NCBI GenBank assembly: GCA_008973525.1
Contig: WACJ01000530.1
Span: 2,046,001 to 2,110,000 of the forward strand
DNA from: Stenopsyche tienmushanensis
Taxonomy: Eukaryota; Arthropoda; Insecta; Trichoptera; Stenopsychidae
DNA length: 64,000 bases
Reading direction: 5' to 3'
Positions 20,895 to 33,479 of the stretch are shown one piece after another. The position numbers and the translations under genes were made by a program. Positions within the stretch are counted from its first letter, which is position 1; the number at the start of each line of letters is the position of its first letter. The notes beneath the pieces are model-generated. The model saw only the letters and a list, made by a program, of their open reading frames with translations. It made no database searches and had not been told where the DNA came from.

Positions 20895-22300
20895 TTAGCC
20901 ACCGGCGATTTAAGAAATATTTTATAGATTTATATATATTATTTTGTAAAGGCAACTTGTATGTCCTAGCATATGTATAATATCCTGCAGGATCATTTAT
21001 GGGTTTTGAGCATTTCTTTTTTAGGGTTGTCACAACACATAATAAATATTTTAAATGTGTATTTAGGGTTGTCTCAATTTACTAATAATACTAATAAAAA
21101 CAGTTTTTTTTCAGGGCATTTAGACCAATACATTCCAAAATAAATTCTGTTATGTAGCCAGCGACTCACTGGTGAGTCGCTGGCGTTTAAGTGGCTGGCA
21201 ATTTCAATCTGATTATGGAATATCCATGAATTAATATATTAATATGGATCACTTTTGAGTTCATCGTTGAACTGTATATGCCATGTGAGCTGAACTGTAA
21301 TGCTGATCGTTTTGATCATTCAGACAGAAAATTATGTTTTGCAAAATCAATTAGCCGATTGCTGGCTCGTTTCGGGATGAAGGATCTGCTATTTTTCACT
21401 TTGTGTCTGTAGGGGAGGATCTGATATGCCGCCAACAGCAAATGCATTCATTCATGAAAATCCGCCAATGCTCAATGTTCGATTTTTCTAAATATTAACA
21501 AGCGCAATTTCTTCATCCGGAATGCATCCAAGTGGACCTGTCCATCAACTTCGTCCAACGTCTCTCAGATGGACGTCGGATTGAGTCATTTAAGCGGATA
21601 ACACGCGTCGTCGACGAGGCTGATATATGAACGTAATAAAAACGAATTTCTCCCGAAACACATACAAACGGACATTACAAATTTCACATGTCCGAAGACT
21701 TTGATTTCCTAATATGTGACAGCATAACGAGGAAGATATCAGATAAGCCATAACAGCAGATCGTGGCATTGTTTCCCAAACAACGCTCGGAGACCCTGGA
21801 CATTATCTCCATTTGTATTCAGAAAAATAAAAAAAGAAGTTCCCTGCGTGTGAATAATCTAGAAATTAACATATTACAACGAATGCCATAAAAACGACCT
21901 AATCCTAACCGGTAGAGTGAGGGAGAGAGCGCTTTATATGACACGTGTAATTATTTATTGGCCCAAGCGGCGTGTTAACGTGTCAAGAATTAAGCATAAA
22001 ACCTCAATGCTACCTTGCGGCGATCGCCGTAAACCATATAATGGGCCTACTAATTAACCATACTATATCATTGGACTCATCTACGAGTCCAAATATGGAC
22101 AACGAATAAAAAAAACCGATGATTCCGACCGATTTGGGCGATGCGACGCGCGAGACGCGTTCATCCGCGCCGCGAACCAATCTAACGTCCGCATCTCGTG
22201 CGTTCTTATCTCAACGCAATGATATTGATCATACGAACATGGCACAAATATATACAAAACGAATTTGTATTAACACTTTACATCCGGGCGTTCTGCGCTG
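20895..22300. other. Single-copy stretch, no gene recognised
   Basis: A short perfect palindrome, CCAGCGACTCACTGGTGAGTCGCTGG, spans about 21158-21184 (13-bp arms). 21480-22300 is complex and mixed in composition. No coding region is recognised. Confidence 0.4.
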
Positions 22301-22339
22301 AACATCGCCATGAAAATCCGGATCGCAAGATATCCATCT

Positions 22340-22430
22340 AACTCTATTTATTTAATAAAATTAATATAATTCTTAAACTAGCGGATGGATTCAAACCAAA
22401 TTTCAGTGGTGTCTATAAAAGAGTTTAATG
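22340..22430 (+). repeat. Family K repeat, copy 1
   Basis: ATATAATTCTTAAACTAGC followed by AAACCAAATTTCAGTGGTGTCT aligns with 42665-42740 (ATATAATTCTTAAACTAGCC, TAAATTTCGCTGGTGTCTTC). Upstream, both have a CTRAACATCGCC segment, so the unit may begin near 22295. Confidence 0.5.
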
Positions 22431-22664
22431 CATTGATAAATTTTAACATATCAGTGGTTTTCAATATGTGGTGCGTGTATCAGCGTGATGAAATGCAAAA
22501 AAAATGTATGATTAAATGGCGCGTAACACACCAATAAAATATAAGGATAACATCAATTAATCATTCTTTAGACTTTTGATTTAGACTGTTAAAAGTATGT
22601 CCTTTAAATAAATTTCCAAAATTTGAGAAGCTGCGCTTCGCGAAGCTGACAAAAGGAGAATCTT

Positions 22665-23030
22665 TTAACGCGTTTTTGAAACTACTTTTCCCAAGCTCAT
22701 GGAAGTGCTCCCACACTCCTTATATAAGATTTTTTTATGAAATTTAACTGAAACGTGTATAATAAACGTTTTCGTCATATAGACTACAATTATTTAAAAA
22801 TATGCAACAGTTTTTTTTTAATAAACAAAAAACTACAAAAAAAGTTGGTTAAAACACAATTTTTTTTTTCAATCGCTCACCATTTTTTTATTTTTTAATA
22901 TTTCTTTCTAATTATAGTCTATATTATACACAATATTATACAAAATAAAAATATGTTTAATTTTTTTGCTGAATATCACCTATTCAGGATTAATAACTTC
23001 CATAATGAAGAATGTCATCGTTCGTGCATC
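22665..23030 (+). repeat. Family E-related repeat, second subfamily, copy 1
   Basis: TAACGCGTTTTTGAAACTAC, CCCAAGCTCATGGAAGTGCT, CCCACACTCCTTATATAAGA, CAATCGCTCACCATTTTTTT and ATAATGAAGAATGTCATC align with 56285-56620. The opening ACGCGTTTTTGAAACTAC links it to family E, but the rest differs. Confidence 0.65.
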
Positions 23031-23234
23031 GACATACGCTGTTGTAAATAATTGCTAAATTTCCATCATCATTAAATATATTTATTATGCATGTGATTGT
23101 TTAGCGAATTTAAAAATATGTTCAGGTCGTTAAGCAAATATTTAGCGAAAAAAATTAAATCAAGCAATAGAAGCTTAGAGGATGAACTGAGAACGAGGGA
23201 GGATTTATAGCAAAGACTGCGATTCCCATGGAAA

Positions 23235-23375
23235 ACGAATAGGATGGTTGCTATAGGATAAGATGGGTATCATACACTTTGATTTAACACAACAAAAATG
23301 AGCAACAAAACACATGCTACTCCTTGACAAGGCATCAAAATAATTCCTTTTTGCAAAATATTTGTATATAATTGC
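23235..23375 (+). pseudogene. Mariner transposase scrap
   Basis: The DNA aligns with the mariner remnant at 26145-26220 (AGGATGG, then GATGGGTATCATACA versus GATGGATACCGCATG). In one frame it reads a Gly-Tyr-His-Thr-Leu motif, then Met-Ser-Asn-Lys and Lys-Ile-Ile-Pro-Phe, comparable with the WVPHELT...PFL stretch of mariner transposases. It has stops and is very short. Confidence 0.4.
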
Positions 23376-23379
23376 TATT

Positions 23380-25285
23380 AATAAAATCGAATTTTTCACT
23401 GAAATTTCGAATACTTTCGGGTCTACCTAATGTATTAAATTTACATTAATTGATTATATCATTTTGGAAAACCGTGTTGTACAAATACCGCGTAATTTTA
23501 GCCGCACGTCCAATTTTATTCCGATATTAAAAAATCCATGGGCGTCCGCTTCTTTAATTATTGTGTTTAATTCTTCAATTATTTCACGCTTGTTAAATTT
23601 CTTGCAATATTAATCACACAAATGTGTTAAAAGCAACGTTGTTTTATGGCTTGGCGTAATAAAAATATTTATTTGTGTAATTGCAAGCATTTTCTCACAA
23701 ATTTAGTAGTCCTGGCGATACATAATTAGACATGGAATCGGCTGTAATGAGCCAAATATAATGAGGATGTGAAATTCGTTCGCCATGAATAAGTTTGGTA
23801 AGATTCGAGTTTAAAGGCTCGTTTCGTATAATTTAATTAGTTATTGTCTTATCTAAAGCGTGAGAGTCTCATGATGCTTTCTTGGGGGACTTCGGGTCAA
23901 ATTGTGCAAAATATTATGCAAATGTACGGAGTTTTTAATCGATTCGCAACGATTGGAAGTCTATTCCGCTCTCGGAGTCTCCGGCGTTCGATTACGGAAC
24001 GGAAAGTTCACCAAACTTTAACGATCCACTTCTAATTGGCAAGTCTGAATGACGTCGGACAAGGCGATTAAATCAATATGATATGACAGTAACGACCGAT
24101 TTATGGCCGATGTTAATTACAATCAAGCGGGCATATGCCGGCGACGGACCAGCCACCGGGAGACGGATGAGGGTAGAGATCTGATCTCCGGGCGAAGAGC
24201 TCGGAGACGCAATTCGAGAGCATCCGTATAATTTCACTTGACGCAATCGCACGCGTTTTAAGGCGTCGTAAAACAAATACTTAAAGAGCCATTAAAAAAA
24301 ATCGAATAAAAGAGCCGTTCAACTCCCGTGATTCACACACCAGATAGTCGCACTTTACAATTATTCGACCTGACTCTTTAGCCGCCGTAGAAAAAAACTT
24401 TCGGTTTTATGGACGGAAAAAATCGATTTTATTATCGAATCTCTGTACGAAAACGCCCGAGCGTTTGATGATCGGAACAAGATTTCGGTATTTATAATTC
24501 GACCCGGGTCCGTGTTATTACTGGGCCGGCAATAAATTTATATGGCATTCGTTTTTATTGTCGGATAATGACTGATTTTCGTTTCCGACAAAACCTTTCA
24601 TCATCTCGAGGAACGGTTACCTGCACGACCTGGGAGCACGATCAGTCCTACACCTGATAATCGTACAACAAATGCCATAAAACGAAATGTGTTGTATGTA
24701 CAAATCTATGTCTGGACTAACAACATTAAATGTTCAAGTATAAACGGAAAACGCGTTAAAAAAATCACAGAAATCATACAAAATGTGGAAGTATTGCTGA
24801 TATTTTGCATATAAAAGAACAACATTTAAACATTATTGAAAATTCAGCCGTTAAGACTTGGTTTTCTAAAACCATTTAAAAAAAATATCCTCGCAGTGGA
24901 CACGATTACCCATTATAGTTTTATATGAAATCAAAAATCTAAATATTTTCTATTAGTATGTGGGTATAACCTTAGATATATTTTCTTTAAAAAAAAACCA
25001 TATAATTCCTTAATTCCTCCTTATAATTTTCAAATGATTACATTGAAAAATTAGATGTGTTTGAATAATTTCATTTTCAAAATTTTTAAAAGATTAGAAA
25101 ATATATTTCAACACAATCATTCAACAAAATCAACAGCTTTTTAACAGATTGTACCGAATAAAAATAGGTTAAATGTAATAGCAATTGAAGTAATTTAAAA
25201 TGCAATAAAACATAACGCGACGCCAATGGCTAACTGTGAAAAAAAAATGGTTATAGGGTGACTCAACAGGTGACATTCAATTAAA
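23380..25285. other. Single-copy stretch, no gene recognised
   Basis: 23840-24660 is complex with mixed composition; 24700-25280 is very AT-rich. Frames at 23844-24035 and minus 24073-24276 start at non-ATG or unconvincing positions and match nothing recognised. Confidence 0.4.
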
Positions 25286-25289
25286 TAAT

Positions 25290-25690
25290 TTAATACCAAC
25301 AATTCAATTATATTAAAAAATATTGTGTGCATATTCGCGATTATTTTAATAGGTTATTCTATTATTTTAACAAATTTAGACTTTTAAAAATATATCCATC
25401 AGAAAATGAAATCCATAATTCGAACTATTTACGGAGTTATAGCTATTTTATTTATGAGATATGACTAATTTACTATTGTCATTATTTTAATGCTAAAATT
25501 TAATTTAAAAAAAAAAACTAAAAAAATAAGAACAAAAAATGATTTTTTTAAACAGTCGCCATTTTGCGATTTTTTTTTTAATTTGAGGTAGGCACTATAG
25601 CGAAATTTTTAATAAGTAAGAACCTTTTTATAAATTTTAATTTTAAAAGGCTAAAAGGGTTGAAATCGTGTCAACCAAAACTATGTCTAT
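25290..25690 (+). repeat. Family E repeat, copy 4
   Basis: AAATTTAGACTTTTAAAAAT, GAGTTATAGCTATTTTATTT, TTTTTTAAACAGTCGCCATT, GAGGTAGGCACTATAGCGAA and TTGAAATCGTGTCAACCAAA, in the same order as the copy at 7135. The middle block with CGCGTTTTTCTCGAAAC is deleted. Confidence 0.7.
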
Positions 25691-25789
25691 TTTCTAGTCA
25701 TAAATATGATAATTTCAAATAATAAAATGACGCAGATATGCTTATATAAACCCAGCCTCTAGCATATTAGGGAGACCCGAAAGTATTCA

Positions 25790-26230
25790 TACATTTTGAG
25801 ACATGTTTGGGCTCAGTTTGTGTCCAGACACAGTGATGGAAACATCTTCGTAAACTAATGAGGTTCACATCTTACATTGTATGCTGCTTTTTATGATTTG
25901 GGTTGAAATGCCACAAAAACCTGTAAAACACTCAAAGATGTTTATGGTGAGGTGATAACAGCCCGCAAATACCGAGTGACAGTGAATGCCAGTGAGCCGA
26001 GAACGAGACGACTTTCGAATTTTGACAACGATGCACTAAAATCCCTAATCGAGTCAAAACCATGGGCAACAAATCAATGAACTATCGCAAAGACTAAGAT
26101 CCTATTTAGGACTATTTAAAACCCATCGGCAAAAATAATAGGATGGATGTTATGGAGTAGGATGGATACCGCATGCCTTGACCGAACTCCTAATAAGAAA
26201 AGGCAATTATTCTATCTAAGGTGCTAAATT
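25790..26230 (+). pseudogene. Mariner transposase remnant (N-terminal DNA-binding part)
   Basis: Read with frameshifts, the segment gives the mariner N-terminal layout: an Arg/Val-His-Ile-Leu opening near 25865, Lys-Asp-Val-Tyr-Gly-Glu near 25935, Glu-Pro-Arg-Thr-Arg-Arg with Asn-Phe-Asp-Asn-Asp-Ala-Leu-Lys near 26000-26045, and Trp-Ile-Pro-His-Ala-Leu-Thr-Glu near 26165-26195. These correspond to the helix-turn-helix region, the RSGRP/FDDDALK block and the WVPHELTE motif that precedes the catalytic domain. The catalytic domain is missing and there are several stops, so it is dead. Confidence 0.7.
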
Positions 26231-26239
26231 TTATTTTCC

Positions 26240-27640
26240 TAATGAATAAATAATTTTAAAATATAAATTAACATATTGCTGTATAGATTTAACCTAATTT
26301 ACTAAAGTCTTTTAAATTATTCTGATATGTAGACTAATTAATCATCGTTAATCGTTATAATAGTATATTTTCATTTACATTTTTAAAAACATATTTACTT
26401 AAAAATGATCTAGACTTTGAATGTGGAATGACAAAAATAAAGTAGTAGCCGGATGAAATAAAGCAAATATGATTTATTCATTCAAAAGCTCTCTTATTAA
26501 CGACCAAATCCAATATTTTGATGGCCACCAGCCCAAATTAAATTCTCCACATCATCCAGAGTATAATTTCGGCAACATTTACAACCTGCATGCATGATTT
26601 CGAGTTTATCGATTCTAGAATATAGCATGTAAGCAATTTCATACTCGGCTGAGAATAATTCTTATTTTATGAGCACGTCTACTCGAAAAGCTCAACAGTA
26701 CGTCGATCAACTGACCTAGGCCAGGCATCAATAGCCGGACGAGCGAAAGAGTGCAAAGGGTCAAATAAAGACTTTTTATGGTCTATAAAATGGTCCAATA
26801 AAATTAAGTGAATCTCACAAACATCTCCTCCCGATTGTGCTCTCATGAATTCCCCTCAATCACACTAATGCACAACAATAAAAAAATCGTGATAAATAAA
26901 GAAGACGTCGTGATCACCGTGTACTTGTTCTTTTTGCAAAAGTGTCAATCCATTTTATGCTCTACTTAAAAGAACCCAAATCGATTATTCGCAAATTTGT
27001 TAATAAAACAAAATGTCAAAAATCAGGGCTGCCATTCGATTTATTTAAACAGGGTTGAACAGCAATAATATCATACGATAAAAGCATTACACGTGTATAA
27101 CAAGTTTCGTTCTAAAAACACGAGTAAATCTGAATTAATCGTCTATTAAAAATGCAGTAGCGTCGGTTATAACAGAACCGGTATTTCGATAATGGCTAAA
27201 TCTTATCCGCCATACAACAGTGTTATGTAAAAAAGACAAATTTATTATTGGACAATTGTATTATACATGAATAATGGAGAGTTTTATCAATGGTGTTTTA
27301 TAGACAATTTAAGCAAAATTTATGATTATTACATTTAATGAATTTTATGAATAAATTTTCAAAAATGTATTGAATTTTAATGTACATTTTTCGATAAATC
27401 TGCCTTTTAAAATTATCTATACAAATGTACACATAGAGTCTTTCAATAAGGACGCTCAAAATTTGTTCGGTTATAACGGCCATGTTGTTAAAGCAATATC
27501 AATGTAAGAACTTTGATGAACAATTGGAATAGCGTGAATTTATAAAGATCTCAGACTTTTGCAAAAATTTTCGATCATTCATCATTTTTATTTGTAACCA
27601 CCCTGTATTTTTTAAGCATCAACTGTATCTATTTTTGCTT
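26240..27640. other. Single-copy stretch, no gene recognised
   Basis: AT-rich with a more complex middle (26500-26900). A TTTCAATAAGGACGCTC segment at 27441-27457 equals the MITE family F terminus, but no matching second end was found nearby. Confidence 0.4.
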
Positions 27641-27644
27641 GGTT

Positions 27645-29215
27645 TAGGACATATTCGAAATATTTCGTTAGGGTTGGCACAAACAGAAATTGTCAAAAAT
27701 ATCAAATTTACACAAAAATATAGATTATTAATTTTTAATAGATAAAAAGTAAGCAATCATTCAAAATATCTACAGTGTGAATAATCATAACTGGTTGGTA
27801 AAATTCCGAAATATATTTTTTTTTTTCAAAAAATATATGTCAGAAGATATTATGGAGTTCATCATTGAAGAAACTAATAATCAATACCGATATACAAAAA
27901 TCAAAATGTCAGCGGAATCAAATTCTTATAAAATGGACAAATGGTACGATACAAATATCGACGAAATGTACATATTTGTAGGCGTTTGTTTGCTGATGTC
28001 AAGAAATTCGAGAAATCGCCAAAAATAATTTTGATCCACTGATATTTAATTGCATTCGTCTATTTATTCCAACACGATGCCACGCAATAGGTTTAAAATA
28101 CTTATGAAATGTTTATATTTTTCGGATAATAATGAAAAAGCTGCGGGTGATAAATTGTTTGAAATAAAAAAAAATTAAGTCTTTTACTCTTCAAAGGGCG
28201 ACTATTCTTCAAACAGTATATTTCGCCGAAAATAAGTCGCTTTGGAATTAAGTTTTTTGTTTTGTGTGATTGCAAAAGTGGAATTGTTATGGACTTCATC
28301 ATTTATACTGAAGCCACTACGGAGATAAACAAAAACTATAATTTGGGTGTTATTGGAAACGTTGTAATGGTCTTGTTGACACCATATGTTTGAATAAAAT
28401 CACGCATTATACGTGGATAATTGGTATATCAGTCCAACTTTATTTCAAACGCTGCGTTCGTTTCAAATTGATTGCTGTAGAACAGTGTGAAAACATTTGT
28501 ATGCTTAAATTTAATAGAAGATTGGCCAAATTAAGCGCAAATTTATCACACAAAAAATAATAAAATGATCATACAAATGTGGAAAGACAAGCGATAAATG
28601 ACGATGATATCCTCAATGCACTCAGAAAATATATAGCATCAAACAAAATAGATCGAAGTCCATAATGAAACCTGAATCAGTTATAGACTATATGAGAAAT
28701 ATGTGTATCGTTGACGGAAGTGATAGCATGATATCTTTCGTAAAGTCTATCATAAAAACCATCAAATGGTACAAAAAAGTGTTTTTTCATCTCGTCGATT
28801 TATGTATATTAAATTCATAGTTTGCATTTCGAGATAAAACAGGGGAGCATATCACATTTGGTGATTTTTAGCTGGCAGTGATTCGACAGGTGATTCAAAT
28901 ACATTGTCCAAACGATCAAAAAACTACAAGAAAATACAGGAGTGGTGATTTACCTTTTCGCTTAGAAGGACAAAACAGTCATTTCTGTTTCTTCAAGACA
29001 TACCACACCAAAAATGATTATTGTGTATAATATAAATGTGTATTTTTAAGACTATAATATTATAACATTTCAAATTTAACAAACGTGGATATACCTTTTT
29101 AAATTTCTTTAATATTTGTGTGGCAACCCTAATAAAAATCGAGTGTCGTTTTTTCAAGCAAATCCTGATTGATTGTGGCTCAGCAATTATGCAAGTGAAA
29201 AATATTTATTTATTA
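27645..29215 (+). mobile_element. piggyBac-family element, copy 1 (degenerate)
   Basis: Ends with inverted TTAGGGTTGGCACA (27668) and TGTGGCAACCCTAA (to 29132). Similarity to copy 2 (45.3-47.6 kb) extends about 20 bp beyond the left motif and about 80 bp beyond the right one, so the true ends lie outside those inverted motifs. Interior frames carry piggyBac transposase landmarks in order, listed in the next entry. No intact reading frame remains. Confidence 0.8.
27777..29030 (+). pseudogene. piggyBac transposase pseudogene
   Basis: Codons 27840-28026 give an N-terminal piece ending Glu-Met-Tyr-Ile-Phe-Val-Gly-Val-Cys-Leu-Leu-Met. Next come Met-Pro-Arg-Asn-Arg-Phe-Lys-Ile-Leu near 28078, Asn-Val-Val-Met-Val-Leu-Leu-Thr-Pro-Tyr near 28360, Leu-Tyr-Val-Asp-Asn-Trp-Tyr-Ile-Ser-Pro-Thr-Leu-Phe near 28410-28447, Val-Ile-Asp-Tyr...Asn-Met-Cys-Ile-Val-Asp near 28680-28715, Thr-Ile-Lys-Trp-Tyr-Lys-Lys near 28760 and Asp-Leu-Pro-Phe-Arg-Leu-Glu-Gly near 28945. 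The YVDNWYTSP motif and the late KW-Y-KK/FFHL block are piggyBac hallmarks. Each lies in a different frame with stops between, so the gene is inactive. Confidence 0.8.
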
Positions 29216-29219
29216 GTAT

Positions 29220-30825
29220 AAGTACTTTTTTGCATTGAAAACACACGGCAACCCGGAGGTTAAAAAAATATTAATAAAAACGTCATTTAATGCGTCTTCA
29301 TGCAATTCAAGTCAAAAATTATTATTTTTTGACTGTTATGTTTAAATGCATCGATGCATTAAATGCTTTTGTAGGTATTATTGAAATTTCGTTTAAATCT
29401 GTTGGTTGGTTTAAGATTCATATCAATTTTACGAAAAAAATGGCCGGATTTTGGACTAAAAAGTGTTAATTTGGATTGCAAGCATAATAAAAGATTATGA
29501 GCGTGCTTCAATAGCAAAATCCGATTTCATTGAGCTTAATCCCCAATAAAATAATCAGATCGTAAGAAAATAAACCGGCGAAGTAATGGCGTTGAAGTGG
29601 GAGCTTTCGACATCACTCACTGCATCCCGGGATCATCAGGTTCTGGCGATGAAACCATCAGCAATCGAAGAAAAAAATATATACACAATGACGAAATGTG
29701 TACACAAATATTCGTCAAACACACACACAACAAGTGTCGACAAACACACTGAAGCCCGACGGCCGTATACAAACACCCACAAACACGTACGAGACCCGTC
29801 TCCAGACAATCTCCCTGACTCTCGATTGATTTATTGGCGACATCTGTTTTTGAAAGCTCAAAAACTAGCATGTGTTTAATATTACTTTAATAATGGGTAC
29901 AAGATACACATATTTTTGGACGAAACCGACGCTTTTCTGATGTATGTTCCCGCGGATGCGCGTGTGTTCGAGCACATGTTCGTCGAGGCGCGCATATACA
30001 CGCGCACCGACATCCAGAAGATCCCGACTAAATATTCCACAGTGCCCATCGAGTGAACAGTCCGAGAAACAGGGCCGGTAATAAAAATATAAAAAAAACC
30101 ATACTTACGACGCATCAGTATAAATCTACCCGAACGATCTAACAGTCAATTTGGATAACAGTAATAATTCACAAGAATAAGAGGCACAACTGGCTACTAA
30201 AAGTTTTGCGGTCTATATACACTCCCGGGAAGAAGATGAAAAGATGTAAATTGAATGGACAGACTGTTAACCCTCTAGTGCCCATTAACACTTTATAATG
30301 ATAGTAAATTTCGGCGCGGCGTATAATAGCTCACGTTGATTTCCCACAACAAAATTTCATACATTAATAGATCACCTCGTAAAACTTTATAGATACAATG
30401 AAAGCTAAAAGCAGACCACACTTTTGACGAAAGAATACAAATTTTAAATTCGAAAAAATGCAATAAAATCTGGATTCAATTTGGAACGCCCGACCATCAT
30501 GTGTTTTTGCATCAAAGCATCATCAAACATTTTTTTATTAATAATCATTGTGCTAAAAAACCATAAGGAATATTAACCCTTTGCGCTCAAAAACGTTGAT
30601 TTACATGCTAAATAAGTGTATATATTTAATCGAACAAAAAATTGATAAAAAACGTTTTATTGTATGAGCATGAAACCTGAAAAACGCGCCAAATTAATTA
30701 CGATTAATGTGTTTCAATAAAAAATATTAAAAGCGTAAAATATTGACATATCAAATGCATATTATACATATTTAAGACACATTTATACAACAAATATTGA
30801 ACGATATTTATAGGAAAAAAGTTAA
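29220..30825. other. Single-copy stretch with CA-rich patch
   Basis: 29680-29810 is enriched in ACAAACAC-like words, a degenerate CA-rich tract that opens overlapping frames on both strands (29586-29879 plus; 29617-29871 minus). These are composition effects, not called as genes. Nothing else is recognised. Confidence 0.4.
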
Positions 30826-30829
30826 AAAA

Positions 30830-31275
30830 AGAGCGTATCTTGGTTGACACAATTTTTACCCTTTTATTGATTTTAAATAAATTTTAAAACAAAGATTCTC
30901 AATCAATAAACATGTGGCTATAGTCCCTACCTTAAAAAATAAAAATATTTGTATTTTCACAAAATGGCGACTGTTTAAAAACACTAATTTTAGCATAATT
31001 TTTTGTTTTTGTTTTAATTTATTTTTAAATAGTTAAAAATTAAATATCCATACAAATATGGTAGGAACAATAGTGAATTATATTTAGAATATTTATATAT
31101 AAATTTAAAGTAAATCAATTGATTATGCATTGAGTTATCATGTCAACCATGTTGAAAAAAGTATGATCGACTTAATTGTCACGTCGCTAAAATAGTTATA
31201 AATCCGTAAATAATTGGAATTTATAAATTTTTTTTGGAGGATATATTTTAGAAATTTAAGTTTTAAAAATATGCA
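30830..31275 (-). repeat. Family E repeat, copy 5
   Basis: GCGTATCTTGGTTGACACAA, GTGGCTATAGTCCCTACCTT, CACAAAATGGCGACTGTTTA, TATGGTAGGAACAATAG, TTATCATGTCAACCATGTTG, then CTAAAATAGTTATAAATCCG and AAATTTAAGTTTTAAAAATA. Like the copy at 7135, it retains the outer part. Confidence 0.75.
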
Positions 31276-31279
31276 TATA

Positions 31280-32715
31280 CAAATCATAATGGTGATGCAT
31301 TTTTCAATAAAATTCCGGATGTCATAGATGCATTTTCGTCCGATTTATGCTGACAAACGCTAATTTTTTTGTTAAAAAATACGAAATATTTAGTACAGTA
31401 CACAATGAATTTATTATGCATATAATAAACTCTTCAGATGTGCTGTAAGATTTATAAATGAACAAATCTCTCGTTGAACAAGACGGTAAACAGTCGTACG
31501 TTTTGCGCTAGAACCATTGAATTAAGACCGTCGTAAATCTGAAGAACCTTCACTAAATTCGAATTGTGTAGCTGTAGAATGTGCATGTAGCAAATTTGTA
31601 TGTATATAATATTGTTCGAAAATTTTTTGGACATTGAAGCCTCTCACCATCGGCCATGATGCAGGCACTTGCCTAATATGGATCTATTGTGTTTGTCCGA
31701 TCGAGTCAAATTTGTGTGTTTTGTAATGGATCGTTGTAAAAATGCCGTGGATATAATATTTGTATTATTTTTCAGATTGGAGATCTTCGATCGCGGTCAC
31801 ATTATATGCAACCAGTCGATGGTAATATGAAATCGAGTTCAAGTGCGATCGGACCGATGACGATCTTTACGTCGGCGTCTGCAAATTCAGCACAAATCCA
31901 AACCGCGACGACTTCAAAATCGATTGCATTATATGCAGGAAGATGTTGAGATTATTTTCGCATTCAAATTGTATAGTAAATGTCGTAAAATTTGATGTTT
32001 TTAAGTGCTTTTTGGCGCGCGCGCGTTTGTATGGCGTTGGAAAAACTCAGAATACCGGTTGAATTTGGGCGCCCCTTTAATAAAATGCACAATTTATACT
32101 AGCCTAAATGATGGGCATAAAACGTGTATATATTCTGTTATAATTGATACGCCTCAGCTCCATCTACACGTACATAATAAGCGCATAAAATTTACTCGAG
32201 CGTATATGCAAAGTCAAGAATTTACGGCGCCCATTTCGCTAGATGATTAGATAATTTATGTTTCAATTACCGAAAAAATACAGCCGCATGAATACTTATC
32301 TCCAGGAAAATGCGAAACGGACGAGCGTGCATGCCCGGTTGTCCAGGGAGAGGAAGAAGCCGGAAAAAATGGACAAGTGAAAAGTACGAACAATTACCCG
32401 GTTCGAATGATAAATTACTTGAAAGTCACTAATTTGCCATAAACAAGGTAGCGAGGCAAACCTAACCTAATTTATCGCGAATAACTAATATCTGGTAGAT
32501 ATGTATCTCGCGATGTCAGCGGTGTCCAACCTGTGGCTCGGCGGACGCTCCACGTGCACTTTGCATAATTTATAACGGTCCACTTTGGCGAAATTAATGC
32601 GAGTTGGCAGTCGGTCGTGAGCGATGAAAAGACCATGAAAAATTCGCATGGCAAAAAATAAGATTAATCCCCGGGAGCGCTAAGAATTAATGAATCCAGG
32701 ACCTGATGAAAATAT
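31280..32715. other. Single-copy stretch, no gene recognised
   Basis: Complex single-copy sequence in 31650-32700 without shared repeats. The 81-codon frame 32005-32250 starts at a non-ATG codon and is not recognised. Confidence 0.4.
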
Positions 32716-32719
32716 CATT

Positions 32720-33475
32720 CAAATCGAAACATACTTTAAATTCTGCTCTTTTGAAAGAATATCATCTCATTTTTATCAAAATCATTTTCGCTTTAATATG
32801 TGCATTTAAAATACGGAAGTTTCCCTGCCGCACCCTATACAAATATCGTGTATATCATATTTATATGAAAAAATTGAGGATTATTTTTAAAAATATCACA
32901 TTTGAGATATTTTATAATTAATACAACATATTTTTTATTCGGTTTGTGTATAACAAATGTATTCCCGCCGTTAATGTGTCAATCGCTTCTGAATTTGATC
33001 GTTAAGATCCAGCAAAAAATATGTATTATTCAAACGTACTTACGGCTCAAACGGCAAAATATAAGTTTATTCATCTAAATTCTCTTAATTTTCAGCAAAA
33101 TACATTGGATTAAGATGCCATATCTGTATTTATACAAAGACAATATCCAAAACATAATATTTTTTAATGATATTTGTATTTGTGTAAGATTTTTAGTTGA
33201 AGAAATATCCAAATAAATTGTGTATTTATCAAAATTGTTACAATTTTCTTTTACAGAATCAATGTGAATGGATCCAAATCTTCCACAATGTGAATTTGAA
33301 CCCGCTTTTTATAAAGAGGATCCAGGAAAATGTTGATATAATAATAAAAATGCATAATAAGTATGATTGAGGGTGGATATTCAATCGATTCTGCATTTGA
33401 ATCGATGTAAATTTGGATGCAAAATGGTGTTTATGTATTTTAAAAAATATAAATTTGTTATGATCAAATTAATAT
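32720..33475 (+). repeat. H-I block, unit 1
   Basis: First of three related units (32720-33475, 34750-35440, 35445-36235). Order in each: the family H core (AAATACGGAAGTTTCCCTGC), a short segment around TTAATGTGT, a CTTAATTTTCAG tract, ATTGGATTAAGATG, AAAGACAATATCCAAAA, GTGTAAGATTTTTAGTTGAA, TTTTCTTTTACAG and GGATCCAAAT. The end GATCAAATTAATA is shared with unit 3. Confidence 0.75.
33096..33370 (+). pseudogene. Possible two-exon mini-ORF, copy 1
   Basis: An acceptor-like CTTAATTTTCAG ends at 33095. ATG at 33115 opens 23 codons to 33183, where GTAAGA could be a donor. A 73-nt A/T-rich gap ends with TCTTTTACAG at 33256, and 38 codons run from 33257 to a TGA at 33368-33370. The phase-0 join stays open, giving 60 residues (Met-Pro-Tyr-Leu...Asn-Lys-Tyr-Asp). 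Unit 3 preserves exactly the same lengths. Most differences between the copies change amino acids, which argues against purifying selection. No family is recognised. It may be a decayed exon pair carried by a repeat, or chance. Confidence 0.25.
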
Positions 33476-33479
33476 AATA

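Noticed and set aside
21880..24680. Cluster of GCCATAAAA/TTTTATGGC words as Hox-type binding sites
   Set aside because: Short AT-rich words like these are expected often by chance here; several others occur inside MITE F copies.
27441..27600. A further complete MITE F copy
   Set aside because: Only one terminus (TTTCAATAAGGACGCTC) is present; no interior or second end could be aligned.
29586..29879. 97-codon frame and its minus-strand shadow
   Set aside because: Opened by the CA-rich tract (ACACAC/ACAAACAC words) on both strands.
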